Assembly: GCF_030817595.1 (NCBI RefSeq)
Contig: NZ_JAUSZN010000001.1
Span: 4,091,001 to 4,155,000 of the forward strand
DNA: 64,000 nt
Reading direction: 5' to 3'
Origin: Neobacillus niacini
Lineage (GTDB): Bacteria; Bacillota; Bacilli; Bacillales; Cytobacillaceae
Shown one piece after another: positions 7,659-14,660 of this stretch. Positions within the stretch are counted from its first letter, which is position 1. Every line of letters starts with the position of its first letter. The notes beneath the pieces are model-generated. The model did no database searches. It was not told the DNA's origin and saw only the letters and a program-made list of their open reading frames with translations. Position numbers and translations under genes: made by a program.

Positions 7659-8731
7659 GATCTCTTTTCCTCCCTTTTATGCTTGCTGCCTGATAAAAGC
7701 TTAATGCCGCCGCCAATTAGCAGCACACAAACAATCCCCGTTTGAAAATAACTTTGTACCCAGTACATTAAATCGATTTGAATGATATTTGAAAGCATCG
7801 GGGCAAACACAGGAATGACCACATTCATAAATAGGTAATAAACCCCCAGCACGACTAGACCAATTCCAACCCACTTTTGATGATTAATTAAGTAAGAAAT
7901 AATCGGAACATCCTCAATCTCTTCCTCACCGTATCTGGAAACCTTTTGCGTTGCGTCAAAAAAGCTATAAAACCAGATTATCGGTATTAAGAACAAGAAA
8001 ATACCAAGACGTAAAATATCTAATATATAGATTGAAAACAGGAAGGCCGCCATTAACTGAATACCGCGTTTTTGTAAACCGAGATAAAGGTGCCCTGCAC
8101 CCGGGAAAATTGAAAGAAAGGTGGCAATAGATTTGCTCTTTTTTCCATCTTCTCTACGTGTTTCAAAGTCTTCGAAAATGGTTCGGTCTATCAGTTCCTC
8201 GCCACTTTGTTTCTTGTTTAATTGCTGAACGGAATCAAAAAAACCATACACCCAGATGATTGGCAAACCTGCTAAGAAAACAAGAAACTCTGAACGGCTG
8301 CTAAGAGCCGTTATGAAAATCACCATAACACCAAGGCCTAAAAATGCTGCTAACAAGGTGAGTCCTCGGTTCATCAGTCCCAGCTGAAAGTGACCTAATC
8401 CAGGGACAAACGATAGCACAATTGTATAAAATCGCTCTGAGTCTTGTGTAGCCTGTGCGGAAGGGACATCAGGATTAGCTGCTGCCAATGCCCTCTTCTG
8501 TTTCGAAATTTTTAGGCCCAGATCAATAAAACTAACTAAATAAATGAAGATACCCACCATAAAGCATAGTACAGCTACTTCATTATTGTTGGTAGCTAGC
8601 CCAATGACGGTAATGAATGCTAAACCGACCACAGACATTAAATAAAACACACCCCGAACCATGTTGCCGTAATACATATGACCGAGGCCTGGGAAAAGCG
8701 ATAGGGTTAACGCTTTGGTTGAACTTTTCAT
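7655..8731 (-). CDS. Multi-helix membrane protein with three PGxGH repeats
   Basis: The 358-residue polytopic membrane protein is built from three tandem modules of roughly 95 residues, each opening with a version of FPGLGHMYYG then two or three helices. The repeats are PGLGHMYYGNMVRG (~14-27), PGLGHFQLGLMNRG (~110-123) and PGAGHLYLGLQKRG (~209-222). A separate C-terminal region (~285-350) adds two more helices. The motif resembles the glycine-rich turn of small TM2/DUF5683-type membrane domains. No enzymatic function can be assigned. ATG at 8731 overlaps the anti-sigma stop by four bases, with AAAGGAGG upstream. Context suggests it belongs to the sigma-controlled envelope function. Confidence 0.7.
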   Translation of the reverse strand: MKSSTKALTLSLFPGLGHMYYGNMVRGVFYLMSVVGLAFITVIGLATNNNEVAVLCFMVGIFIYLVSFIDLGLKISKQKRALAAANPDVPSAQATQDSERFYTIVLSFVPGLGHFQLGLMNRGLTLLAAFLGLGVMVIFITALSSRSEFLVFLAGLPIIWVYGFFDSVQQLNKKQSGEELIDRTIFEDFETRREDGKKSKSIATFLSIFPGAGHLYLGLQKRGIQLMAAFLFSIYILDILRLGIFLFLIPIIWFYSFFDATQKVSRYGEEEIEDVPIISYLINHQKWVGIGLVVLGVYYLFMNVVIPVFAPMLSNIIQIDLMYWVQSYFQTGIVCVLLIGGGIKLLSGSKHKREEKRS

Positions 8732-9210
8732 TTCTTATTTGCCTCCTTTTTTTCTAGTGAGTCCATCCATGCAAATGTTTTGTCAATAACGCCTTCTGTC
8801 ACTGTAAGCTTTTTCTCCTTACTATGTTGATGAGCCTCTACAGCACTTGCGTATGTGGCAAGTGATTGAAACACCCCTGAAAAAGTAAGCAATAGTGTTG
8901 CAGCAGCTGCAATTAAATAGTGGAAAGATGCCTGTTGGAAGAATGGCTTTTTCGTTTTTACCGGCTGTTTCAAGGCCGGCTGTATCTCTGTGAACTCTTT
9001 TTGTTTAGACATCTCAGTCATCACCAGGTCCGTAAATTCGGTCTCATTTGAAAGAAATGGAAGTGATGATTCATGTTCTGAGACAGCTTGTAAATAATCC
9101 TCTAGACATTGGTCGCATGTATATAAATGACTTTCAAATTCCTCTCGGGTCTTGACGCTAATTTCGCCTTTCACATAGCTCAACCACTCATCATAACTGT
9201 AATGCTTCAT
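8728..9210 (-). CDS. Zinc-finger anti-sigma factor
   Basis: A 160-residue membrane anti-sigma factor expected to hold the adjacent ECF sigma factor inactive until a signal arrives. The N-terminal zf-HC2/ZAS-type motif is intact: H28-x3-C32-x2-C35. A single transmembrane helix follows near residues 98-118, then a short charged extracytoplasmic tail (EKKEANKK end). The open frame extends 12 codons further upstream, but ATG at 9210 has GGAAGGAGG at a good distance and overlaps the sigma stop codon as ATGA, a typical coupled sigma/anti-sigma arrangement. The tail beyond the membrane is only about 40 residues, so the signal may come through the downstream membrane proteins. Confidence 0.85.
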   Translation of the reverse strand: MKHYSYDEWLSYVKGEISVKTREEFESHLYTCDQCLEDYLQAVSEHESSLPFLSNETEFTDLVMTEMSKQKEFTEIQPALKQPVKTKKPFFQQASFHYLIAAAATLLLTFSGVFQSLATYASAVEAHQHSKEKKLTVTEGVIDKTFAWMDSLEKKEANKK

Positions 9211-9752
9211 GAAAAATCTCCCTCCTTCCAATTCTTTTTCATCCAAACCCGTGCCCTGTATAGCTTTGTTTCAATTGTTTTCACCTGTACATTTTGTTCA
9301 TCCGCCATCTGCTGATAACTTTTTTCCGCTATATAGAAACCATAGATGACATCTCGATAATTCTCGGGAAGCTCATCAAGTCTTTTTCTTACTAACCTTA
9401 CCCTTTCCTTAACAATCAGTTCTTTCTCAACACCATCCTTTGGAGTGCCAAGTGCCTCTTGCTCCAAAGCCTCCATCACTTCTTCTTTTCTTCGTGCTTG
9501 CTTTCTCTTTATATCGATGGCATGATTAACGGCTATTCTGGTCATCCAAGTCTTAAAGCCTTGATTTTCATATTGGGAGAGAGAGGAATATATTTTCATA
9601 AATACTTCCTGAGCGGCATCTTCTGCTTCCTTTTGATCACGAAGAACAGCAAAGACGGTCCGGAACACATCATTGCGGTACTTTTCAACCAAAAGGCGAA
9701 AGGCATGGTCACTGCCATCCATTACATTTTGTATTAATACTGAATCACTAAT
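9207..9752 (-). CDS. ECF-type sigma factor, apparent ATT start
   Basis: An RNA polymerase sigma factor of the extracytoplasmic-function type. Region 2 (DVFRTVFAVLRDQKEAEDAA to KIYSSL) and region 4 (LPENYRDVIYGFYIAEKSY, then the recognition helix VKTIETKLYRARVWMKK) are both complete. The first ATG (9722) gives 171 residues but has no ribosome site and cuts the family N-terminus. Ten codons upstream an ATT at 9752 lies six bases after AAGGGGGAG (9759-9767) and restores a typical ECF beginning (SDSVLIQNVMDGSDHAFR). No ATG, GTG or TTG occurs between that point and an upstream in-frame stop. Coordinates here use the ATT. The subgroup was not identified; it leads a five-gene, translationally coupled operon. 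Confidence 0.85.
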   Translation of the reverse strand: MSDSVLIQNVMDGSDHAFRLLVEKYRNDVFRTVFAVLRDQKEAEDAAQEVFMKIYSSLSQYENQGFKTWMTRIAVNHAIDIKRKQARRKEEVMEALEQEALGTPKDGVEKELIVKERVRLVRKRLDELPENYRDVIYGFYIAEKSYQQMADEQNVQVKTIETKLYRARVWMKKNWKEGDFS

Positions 9753-9878
9753 CGCTCTCTCCCCCTTTCTATCTGACCTTTACCTTAATAGACGAGATGA
9801 TATTTACAAACCCCTACAGTTTTAAAAAAAATTTTTTCTTCAGATAAAATAGTAGCATAAAATAGTCAGTTACTGGAT

Positions 9879-9957
9879 TTATGTGCCGATATATAGACTA
9901 CGTGCCAAATTTCATGTTCACATGCGAAATCCCCGATTTACGTGCCAAATGAAGGGT
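9879..9957. repeat. Degenerate 20-bp tandem repeat upstream of the sigma operon
   Basis: Four 20-base units begin near 9879, 9899, 9919 and 9939. The second and fourth share ACGTGCCAAAT; the first has ATGTGCCGAT and the third ACATGCGAAAT. It lies in the gene-free gap 9768-10278 between the sigma operon and a methyltransferase gene. The rest of the gap holds the 52-bp array. Confidence 0.55.
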
Positions 9958-9988
9958 CCATGCTTCACATATGCCTCATGCTCATCGG

Positions 9989-10248
9989 TTAAGGACGAAT
10001 CCTCCTAGAGGCTCATGTGATTTGTCCTTAAGACCCCCTATTAGAGACGAATCTTTCTAGTGCCTCGTGCGATTTGTCCTTAAGACCCCCTATTAAAGAC
10101 GAATTTTTCTAGTGACTCGTGTGATTTGTCCCTAAGACCCCCTATTAAAGACGAATCTTTCTAGTGACTCGTGTGATTTGTCCCTAAGACCCCCTATTAA
10201 AGACGAATCTTTCTAGTGGCCCGTGTGATTTGTCCTCGAGACCCTCGA
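9989..10248. repeat. 52-bp tandem repeat, five units
   Basis: Units start at 9989, 10041, 10093, 10145 and 10197, exactly 52 bases apart, with a decayed sixth beginning at 10249. Units 3 and 4 differ at only one position. Each unit contains GACGAATC and, about 20 bases on, GATTTGTC, which are near-complementary and could form a stem. No spacer-like unique sequence lies between units, so it is not a CRISPR array. No gene is visible. Confidence 0.9.
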
Positions 10249-10278
10249 TTCGAGAGCACCAATCATGTGAAAACAGCA

Positions 10279-10316
10279 TTAAAAATCAAAAGACGTGCTG
10301 TAGACCCGCACGTCTT
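10279..10316 (-). terminator. Terminator of the methyltransferase gene
   Basis: AAGACGTGC and GCACGTCTT form a perfect 9-bp stem on the minus strand, followed by a T-rich tract (TTGATTTTT). Confidence 0.85.
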
Positions 10317-10324
10317 AAGAATAA

Positions 10325-11107
10325 CTATTCTTGAAGCCTTAATATACAAACATTACATTCATGTGGAATTGCAAAGGAATCCTGGTCAGATAAAGTATAG
10401 GTTAAATCCTGGAGTGCTTTTTCCCTTTCGCCCGCCTCTAACCCTGCTAGCCAGGAGATGGATTCCACCCTTTCTACCCAAGTCTCCTTTGTAAAGGCAA
10501 CGTTATAGTTAAGGCTATAAAAATCACTTAACTTGAATCCATTGGTCTGCCATTCATCGAACCATTCAGCAGGAAGGCCGTTAATCCTCTGGCTGGATTC
10601 AGACTTTGTCCCTGCTGGTTTAAGTCCACCACTCACATATTTTGATAAAACCTCATATGTCTTTTCAACCACTGATGGTCCTGCAAGAAACCCAGAATCT
10701 ATAACTATTAGTGTCCCTTTTGCTTTTAATATCCGCTTTATTTCTGCAATTGCCTTTTCACGGTCAAACCAGTGCCAGGCACGCATAACTGTTACCATAT
10801 CAAACTGAGAATCATCTAAACCAGTATTCTCAGAACTACCATGCAGATAAGGAATGTTATAATTTTTTGACTTATTTAACTCCACTGCATATTGAAGCAT
10901 TTCTTTTGATGGATCTACCCCAGTAACATATGCTTTCCTCATAGCGATTTTTCTTGTTAAGGCTCCTGTCCCACAACCAATATCCGCAACCTTTTTCCCA
11001 TCAAGAAAAATACCTCGGACATAAAGACTATCCATTAAACTCACGGGAATATCTTCTCTTGTTTTCGCATAACTTTTAGCAACTTGACCAAAATCTATCT
11101 GTTCCAT
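10325..11107 (-). CDS. Class I SAM-dependent methyltransferase
   Basis: A cytoplasmic methyltransferase of the UbiE/COG2226 type; substrate unknown. The 260-residue product has SAM motif I VADIGCGTGALTRKIA (~40-55), the acidic loop VTGVDPSKEMLQYA (~60-73), and a motif near VTVMRAWHWFDREKA typical of small-molecule methyltransferases. Start ATG at 11107 follows AAAGGGG. It is a single-gene unit ended by a strong terminator and divergent from the plsY-type gene. Neighbours do not indicate the substrate. Confidence 0.85.
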   Translation of the reverse strand: MEQIDFGQVAKSYAKTREDIPVSLMDSLYVRGIFLDGKKVADIGCGTGALTRKIAMRKAYVTGVDPSKEMLQYAVELNKSKNYNIPYLHGSSENTGLDDSQFDMVTVMRAWHWFDREKAIAEIKRILKAKGTLIVIDSGFLAGPSVVEKTYEVLSKYVSGGLKPAGTKSESSQRINGLPAEWFDEWQTNGFKLSDFYSLNYNVAFTKETWVERVESISWLAGLEAGEREKALQDLTYTLSDQDSFAIPHECNVCILRLQE

Positions 11108-11216
11108 TCTAGTCGCCCCTTTAATATTTCCTATTTAAGGAATTATTAAAATAATACCATTGAAGTATGGTAAAATGCTATTGTTATAGAAGATATTCTG
11201 ATAAAGGAATGATGAT

Positions 11217-11843
11217 ATGCTTTGGCTGCTGCTCCTTTCCTCCTATTTGATTGGAAGCATTCCGACTGCGCTAATTGTGGGCAAGCTAATTTACGGTATT
11301 GATATTCGTGACCATGGCAGTAAAAATCCTGGTGCCACCAACACATTAAGGGTACTTGGCAAAGGATCTGCTATTATCGTAGTACTTGTTGATATAGGTA
11401 AAGGTGCATTCGCTGCTTACCTGCCTTTATACTTCAATCTTGATGTTGAACCACTTTACTTCGGTCTGTTGGCAGTAATAGGACATTGTTTTCCTATATT
11501 TGCTGGTTTTCGCGGGGGTAAAGCCATTGCCACCACTGCTGGAACATTAGCAGTAGCAAGCTTTCCATTGCTTTTAGTTAGTTATGTTACATTCTTTTTG
11601 GTGATTTTTTTAACCAAGTACGTATTTTTAGGCTCCGTCTCAGTTGGTGTTAGCCTGATGATTTATTCATTTATCACCACTGAAATTGATTTTGAACTTA
11701 TTTTTATATTTTTTACTTTATTTTTAATTTATCTTCACCGCTCGAATATCCGCAACCTCATCCTGGGAATTGAACCGAAAATAAATGACAAAAATTTAAT
11801 TAATGACCGAATACCTCCAAAAAATGGCAACTTAAAAATGTAA
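11217..11843 (+). CDS. plsY: PlsY-type glycerol-3-phosphate acyltransferase
   Basis: Integral membrane enzyme that transfers an acyl group from acyl-phosphate to glycerol-3-phosphate, the first acylation of phospholipid synthesis. The product has 208 residues and about five hydrophobic helices. The family motifs are present: YLIGSIPTALIVGK near the start, GSKNPGATNTLRVLGK (~36-51) for glycerophosphate binding, and GHCFPIFAGFRGGKAIATTAG (~90). ATG at 11217 has AAAGGA upstream. Bacillus genomes often carry a second plsY away from the parC region; whether this is the main copy cannot be told from this window. It converges on the next gene and shares a terminator with it. Confidence 0.88.
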   Translation: MLWLLLLSSYLIGSIPTALIVGKLIYGIDIRDHGSKNPGATNTLRVLGKGSAIIVVLVDIGKGAFAAYLPLYFNLDVEPLYFGLLAVIGHCFPIFAGFRGGKAIATTAGTLAVASFPLLLVSYVTFFLVIFLTKYVFLGSVSVGVSLMIYSFITTEIDFELIFIFFTLFLIYLHRSNIRNLILGIEPKINDKNLINDRIPPKNGNLKM

Positions 11844-11874
11844 AAGAATCCCCGGCCAGTGGCCAGGGATTCTT
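11844..11874. terminator. Bidirectional terminator between convergent genes
   Basis: AAGAATCCCCGGCC and GGCCAGGGATTCTT pair around AGT, with A and T runs on either side. It serves both the plus-strand plsY and the minus-strand thioredoxin-like gene. Confidence 0.85.
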
Positions 11875-11880
11875 TAATTT

Positions 11881-12432
11881 TTACAGAAAGGCGGTCATAA
11901 TACTGTTTGCAACAGTTTGCCAAATCGATGAGTCAGTCTGATAAGATTGACCGAGACGTTTATATAAAGCCATTTGCTTCTCTTGGAAGTTCGGGGCGTC
12001 CTTATCGGGCAATTCTGCACGGCCTTTTTCTACAAGCGCTTGCATTTCAGGGGCACGTGGTCCCCAAACTCCCACTTCATTTCCTTCTTGATCTATGAAA
12101 ATAAAAATAGGAATCGCTCTTGAGGTGCCATTCGTTAAATATTGGTCCATTAGTTCAAGGTTCTGGTCCCGCAGAACAAAACGAACCTCCATTCCAGCAG
12201 CTTCAGCCAATCTAAGCAACACTGGATTGTTAAGCATGGCGTCACCGCACCAATCCTCTGTCAGAACAATAGCACGTAGTTTTTTTGACTGGACTGCTTC
12301 AAGTTTCTTTTTATTACCCTTAGTTAACTCAAAGCGATCATAAATAGAAGTCATTTCTTCCCTATTCCGAGTCATTGAGCCTATGTACTCATCTTTCGTT
12401 AAACCCTTTTGAAACCAAGCATTTAATTCCAA
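11881..12432 (-). CDS. Thioredoxin-fold protein lacking the CxxC pair
   Basis: A thioredoxin-superfamily protein common in Bacillus; function not established. The segment LTEDWCGDAMLNNPVLLRLA (~55-75) sits where thioredoxins have WCGPC. Here it reads WCGD, so only one cysteine of the redox pair is present and classical disulfide exchange is unlikely. The cis-proline region (TSRAIPIFIFID) is intact. The longest frame begins with GTG at 12441, but that codon abuts the ribosome site AAGGGAG. TTG at 12432 has correct spacing and gives a natural start (MELNAWFQKG, 183 residues). Monocistronic, convergent with plsY. Confidence 0.75.
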   Translation of the reverse strand: MELNAWFQKGLTKDEYIGSMTRNREEMTSIYDRFELTKGNKKKLEAVQSKKLRAIVLTEDWCGDAMLNNPVLLRLAEAAGMEVRFVLRDQNLELMDQYLTNGTSRAIPIFIFIDQEGNEVGVWGPRAPEMQALVEKGRAELPDKDAPNFQEKQMALYKRLGQSYQTDSSIWQTVANSIMTAFL

Positions 12433-12653
12433 ACTAAACACTCCCTTCTATATTCTTTTATCATAGACCTTTCATTTCTGCGTTACAAATAAAAGGAATT
12501 ATATCTTTTGTACTGGTATTCCAAGTGCACTTTAACCTATTTTAGGAAAGTAAAAAAATACTAGTGGATATAGTTATAACCAGTTGATAGAATATTTTAT
12601 ATATAAAAAATATTATTGTAATTATTTTTTACCATAATAAAGGGGGAAAAAGT

Positions 12654-14129
12654 ATGTCCAATGAAACACTACAGCTTATTTCGATTGGAATTTACCTTGC
12701 GATGATGCTTTTTATCGGTTGGTATTCTTATCGTAAAACAAGTAATCTAACAGACTATATGCTTGGAGGGAGGTCACTAGGACCAGCTGTCACAGCATTA
12801 AGCGCTGGAGCTGCCGATATGAGCGGCTGGCTACTGATGGGACTGCCAGGAGGAATCTATGTAACTGGTTTAGCAGACGCATGGATTGCGATTGGTTTAA
12901 CCATTGGAGCATACCTGAATTGGTTATTGGTCGCACCTCGACTTCGTTCCTATACTCAGGTGGCAAACGATTCTATAACCATTCCAAGTTACCTAGAAAA
13001 TCGTTTTAAAGACAACACCAAACTCTTGCGGATTGTATCCGGTATCGTTATTCTGATTTTCTTTACGTTCTATGTTTCTTCAGGTTTAGTATCGGGAGCA
13101 GTCTTTTTTGAAAGTTCATTTGGAACAAGCTACCTTACAGGACTTTTAATTGTTGGTGGTGTTACCATCGCCTATACATTATTTGGCGGATTTCTTGCTG
13201 TTAGTTACACCGACTTTATTCAAGGATTAATGATGCTGATTGCCCTTCTTCTAGTTCCGGCGATTGGAATTTTTAGTGTAGGGGGGCCTGCAGAAACGTT
13301 TGATACGATTCGTGCTATTGACCCAACATACCTTGATTTCTTTAAAGGAACAACGACTTTAGGGATTATTTCTGCAATGGCTTGGGGACTTGGTTATTTT
13401 GGCCAGCCGCATATCATTGTGCGTTTCATGGCCATTACAACGATAAAAGAAACAAAAAGTGCCCGCCGCATTGGAATGGGCTGGATGATATTCTCGCTGC
13501 TAGGTACCATCTTTACTGGATTCATTGGAATTGCTTACTTCCATAATAATCCTCAACATGTATTAGAGAATCCAGAGGCAGTATTTATTGAACTAAGTCA
13601 GATCCTATTCCATCCCTTATTTGCTGGTTTTGCTTTAGCAGCCATTCTTGCAGCGATCATGAGCACCATTTCATCACAATTAATCGTTACATCAAGTGCA
13701 CTAGTGGAAGACTTATACAAAGTAGTTATGAACAAAAAGGCCACAGACAAACACCTTGTTTTCTTAGGAAGAATGGCTGTTCTTTTAGTAGCAGTTGTTG
13801 CTGCCATCCTGGCTCTTGATCAAAACAGCACTATTCTGGACCTGGTTGCTTATGCATGGGCAGGCTTCGGTGCCGCATTCGGTCCAACCATCTTACTAAG
13901 CTTATTCTGGAAGAAGATGACTAACTGGGGCGCTCTTTTTGGTATGATTGTAGGAGCTGTTACCGTTATCGTTTGGAAAAACATTGGACTCGGAGAAACA
14001 CTTTACGAAATCGTACCTGGCTTTGTTTTCAACTTAATTGTTGCTTATATCGTCAGCTTAATCACCTATAAGAAAAATGAGGTCATTGAAAAAGAATTTG
14101 CTGAAAGTGTCAGCTTATTAAAAAAGTAA
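12654..14129 (+). CDS. opuE: Sodium/proline symporter, OpuE/PutP family
   Basis: A member of the sodium:solute symporter family that imports proline with Na+, for osmoprotection (OpuE) or as nutrient (PutP). The 491-residue product has about 13 transmembrane helices. Family landmarks are LGGRSLGPAVTALSAGAAD (~37-55), MSGWLLMGLPGG, and SSQLIVTSSALVEDLY (~340), with sodium-site serines. Start ATG at 12654 has AAAGGGGG upstream. In B. subtilis opuE occupies the same place between ligA/camS and gatCAB, which favours the OpuE name. PruA, the second enzyme of proline breakdown, is encoded at 32548, so a catabolic role is equally possible. Confidence 0.88.
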   Translation: MSNETLQLISIGIYLAMMLFIGWYSYRKTSNLTDYMLGGRSLGPAVTALSAGAADMSGWLLMGLPGGIYVTGLADAWIAIGLTIGAYLNWLLVAPRLRSYTQVANDSITIPSYLENRFKDNTKLLRIVSGIVILIFFTFYVSSGLVSGAVFFESSFGTSYLTGLLIVGGVTIAYTLFGGFLAVSYTDFIQGLMMLIALLLVPAIGIFSVGGPAETFDTIRAIDPTYLDFFKGTTTLGIISAMAWGLGYFGQPHIIVRFMAITTIKETKSARRIGMGWMIFSLLGTIFTGFIGIAYFHNNPQHVLENPEAVFIELSQILFHPLFAGFALAAILAAIMSTISSQLIVTSSALVEDLYKVVMNKKATDKHLVFLGRMAVLLVAVVAAILALDQNSTILDLVAYAWAGFGAAFGPTILLSLFWKKMTNWGALFGMIVGAVTVIVWKNIGLGETLYEIVPGFVFNLIVAYIVSLITYKKNEVIEKEFAESVSLLKK

Positions 14130-14141
14130 TAGAACTTTTCT

Positions 14142-14178
14142 GAAATGCCTGGATAGCAAAATCCAGGTATTTTTTTAT
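14142..14178 (+). terminator. Terminator of opuE
   Basis: TGCCTGGAT and ATCCAGGTA form the stem around AGCAAA, followed by seven T. Confidence 0.85.
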
Positions 14179-14210
14179 CTATCATTCTGACAATTTCTCC
14201 TTTTTCCTTG

Positions 14211-14230
14211 TTAATCAAACGTTTGATTAG
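14211..14230. promoter_or_regulatory. Operator-like palindrome 1 of 4
   Basis: TAATCAAACGTTTGATTA (14212-14229) is a perfect 18-bp palindrome of the size and symmetry typical of TetR-family operators. It is the first of four related sites in the gene-free 14179-14621 gap between opuE and gatB. Confidence 0.6.
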
Positions 14231-14294
14231 TTTTAATTTAACACTTACTATTAAAGGTTTTCACCTTGAAAAACGGTTGAATTATGTCATTTAA

Positions 14295-14310
14295 TTAATC
14301 ATTTGATTAA
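14295..14310. promoter_or_regulatory. Operator-like palindrome 2 of 4 (shortened)
   Basis: TTAATCATTTGATTAA matches the full palindrome with the central four bases missing. It lies 84 bases after site 1, the same arrangement as site 4 after site 3. Confidence 0.45.
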
Positions 14311-14450
14311 ATAGCGGGGAAATGCCTAAACGAAGGGCTTTCTACTCAAATTGTAGTAAACATATTGTCGATTTAACAGCCCAATTCTTATAGATTATCA
14401 TTTTAGCTGACGAGTTAGGACCCATTCGACATTGTTCCCCAGCGTCACTA

Positions 14451-14470
14451 TTAATCAAACGTTTGATTAA
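14451..14470. promoter_or_regulatory. Operator-like palindrome 3 of 4
   Basis: TTAATCAAACGTTTGATTAA is a perfect 20-bp palindrome, exactly 240 bases after site 1. The sequence following it resembles the sequence following site 1, indicating a duplicated module. Confidence 0.6.
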
Positions 14471-14530
14471 AATAGGCTTAGACCCTAATTATTAAAAGCT
14501 TTCTTTAAAAAAATCGATGAATGATGTCGA

Positions 14531-14550
14531 CTAATCAAACGTTTAATTAG
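14531..14550. promoter_or_regulatory. Operator-like palindrome 4 of 4
   Basis: CTAATCAAACGTTTAATTAG is the same palindrome with one imperfect pair, 80 bases after site 3. Confidence 0.55.
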
Positions 14551-14621
14551 TTTGCCTCAATCCCCACGTTGAATGAGTTTCCTGGGAAATCTTTAGAAAT
14601 TATTTGTCGAGATTTTTTCGA

Positions 14622-14652
14622 CAAAAAAAACTGGCAGAATGCTATCTGCCAG
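14622..14652 (-). terminator. Terminator of the gatCAB operon
   Basis: CTGGCAGA and TCTGCCAG form an 8-bp stem on the minus strand followed by eight U. A second small hairpin (TTTGTCGA/TCGACAAA) lies just beyond. Confidence 0.9.
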
Positions 14653-14660
14653 CCTGGGAT

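Noticed and set aside
9989..10248. CRISPR array at the 52-bp repeats (also considered for 19391-19600)
   Set aside because: Units are directly adjacent with no unique spacers, and no cas genes are present in the window.
10216..10494. Plus-strand open frame of 92 codons
   Set aside because: Covers repeat, terminator and the antisense of the methyltransferase; no ribosome site.
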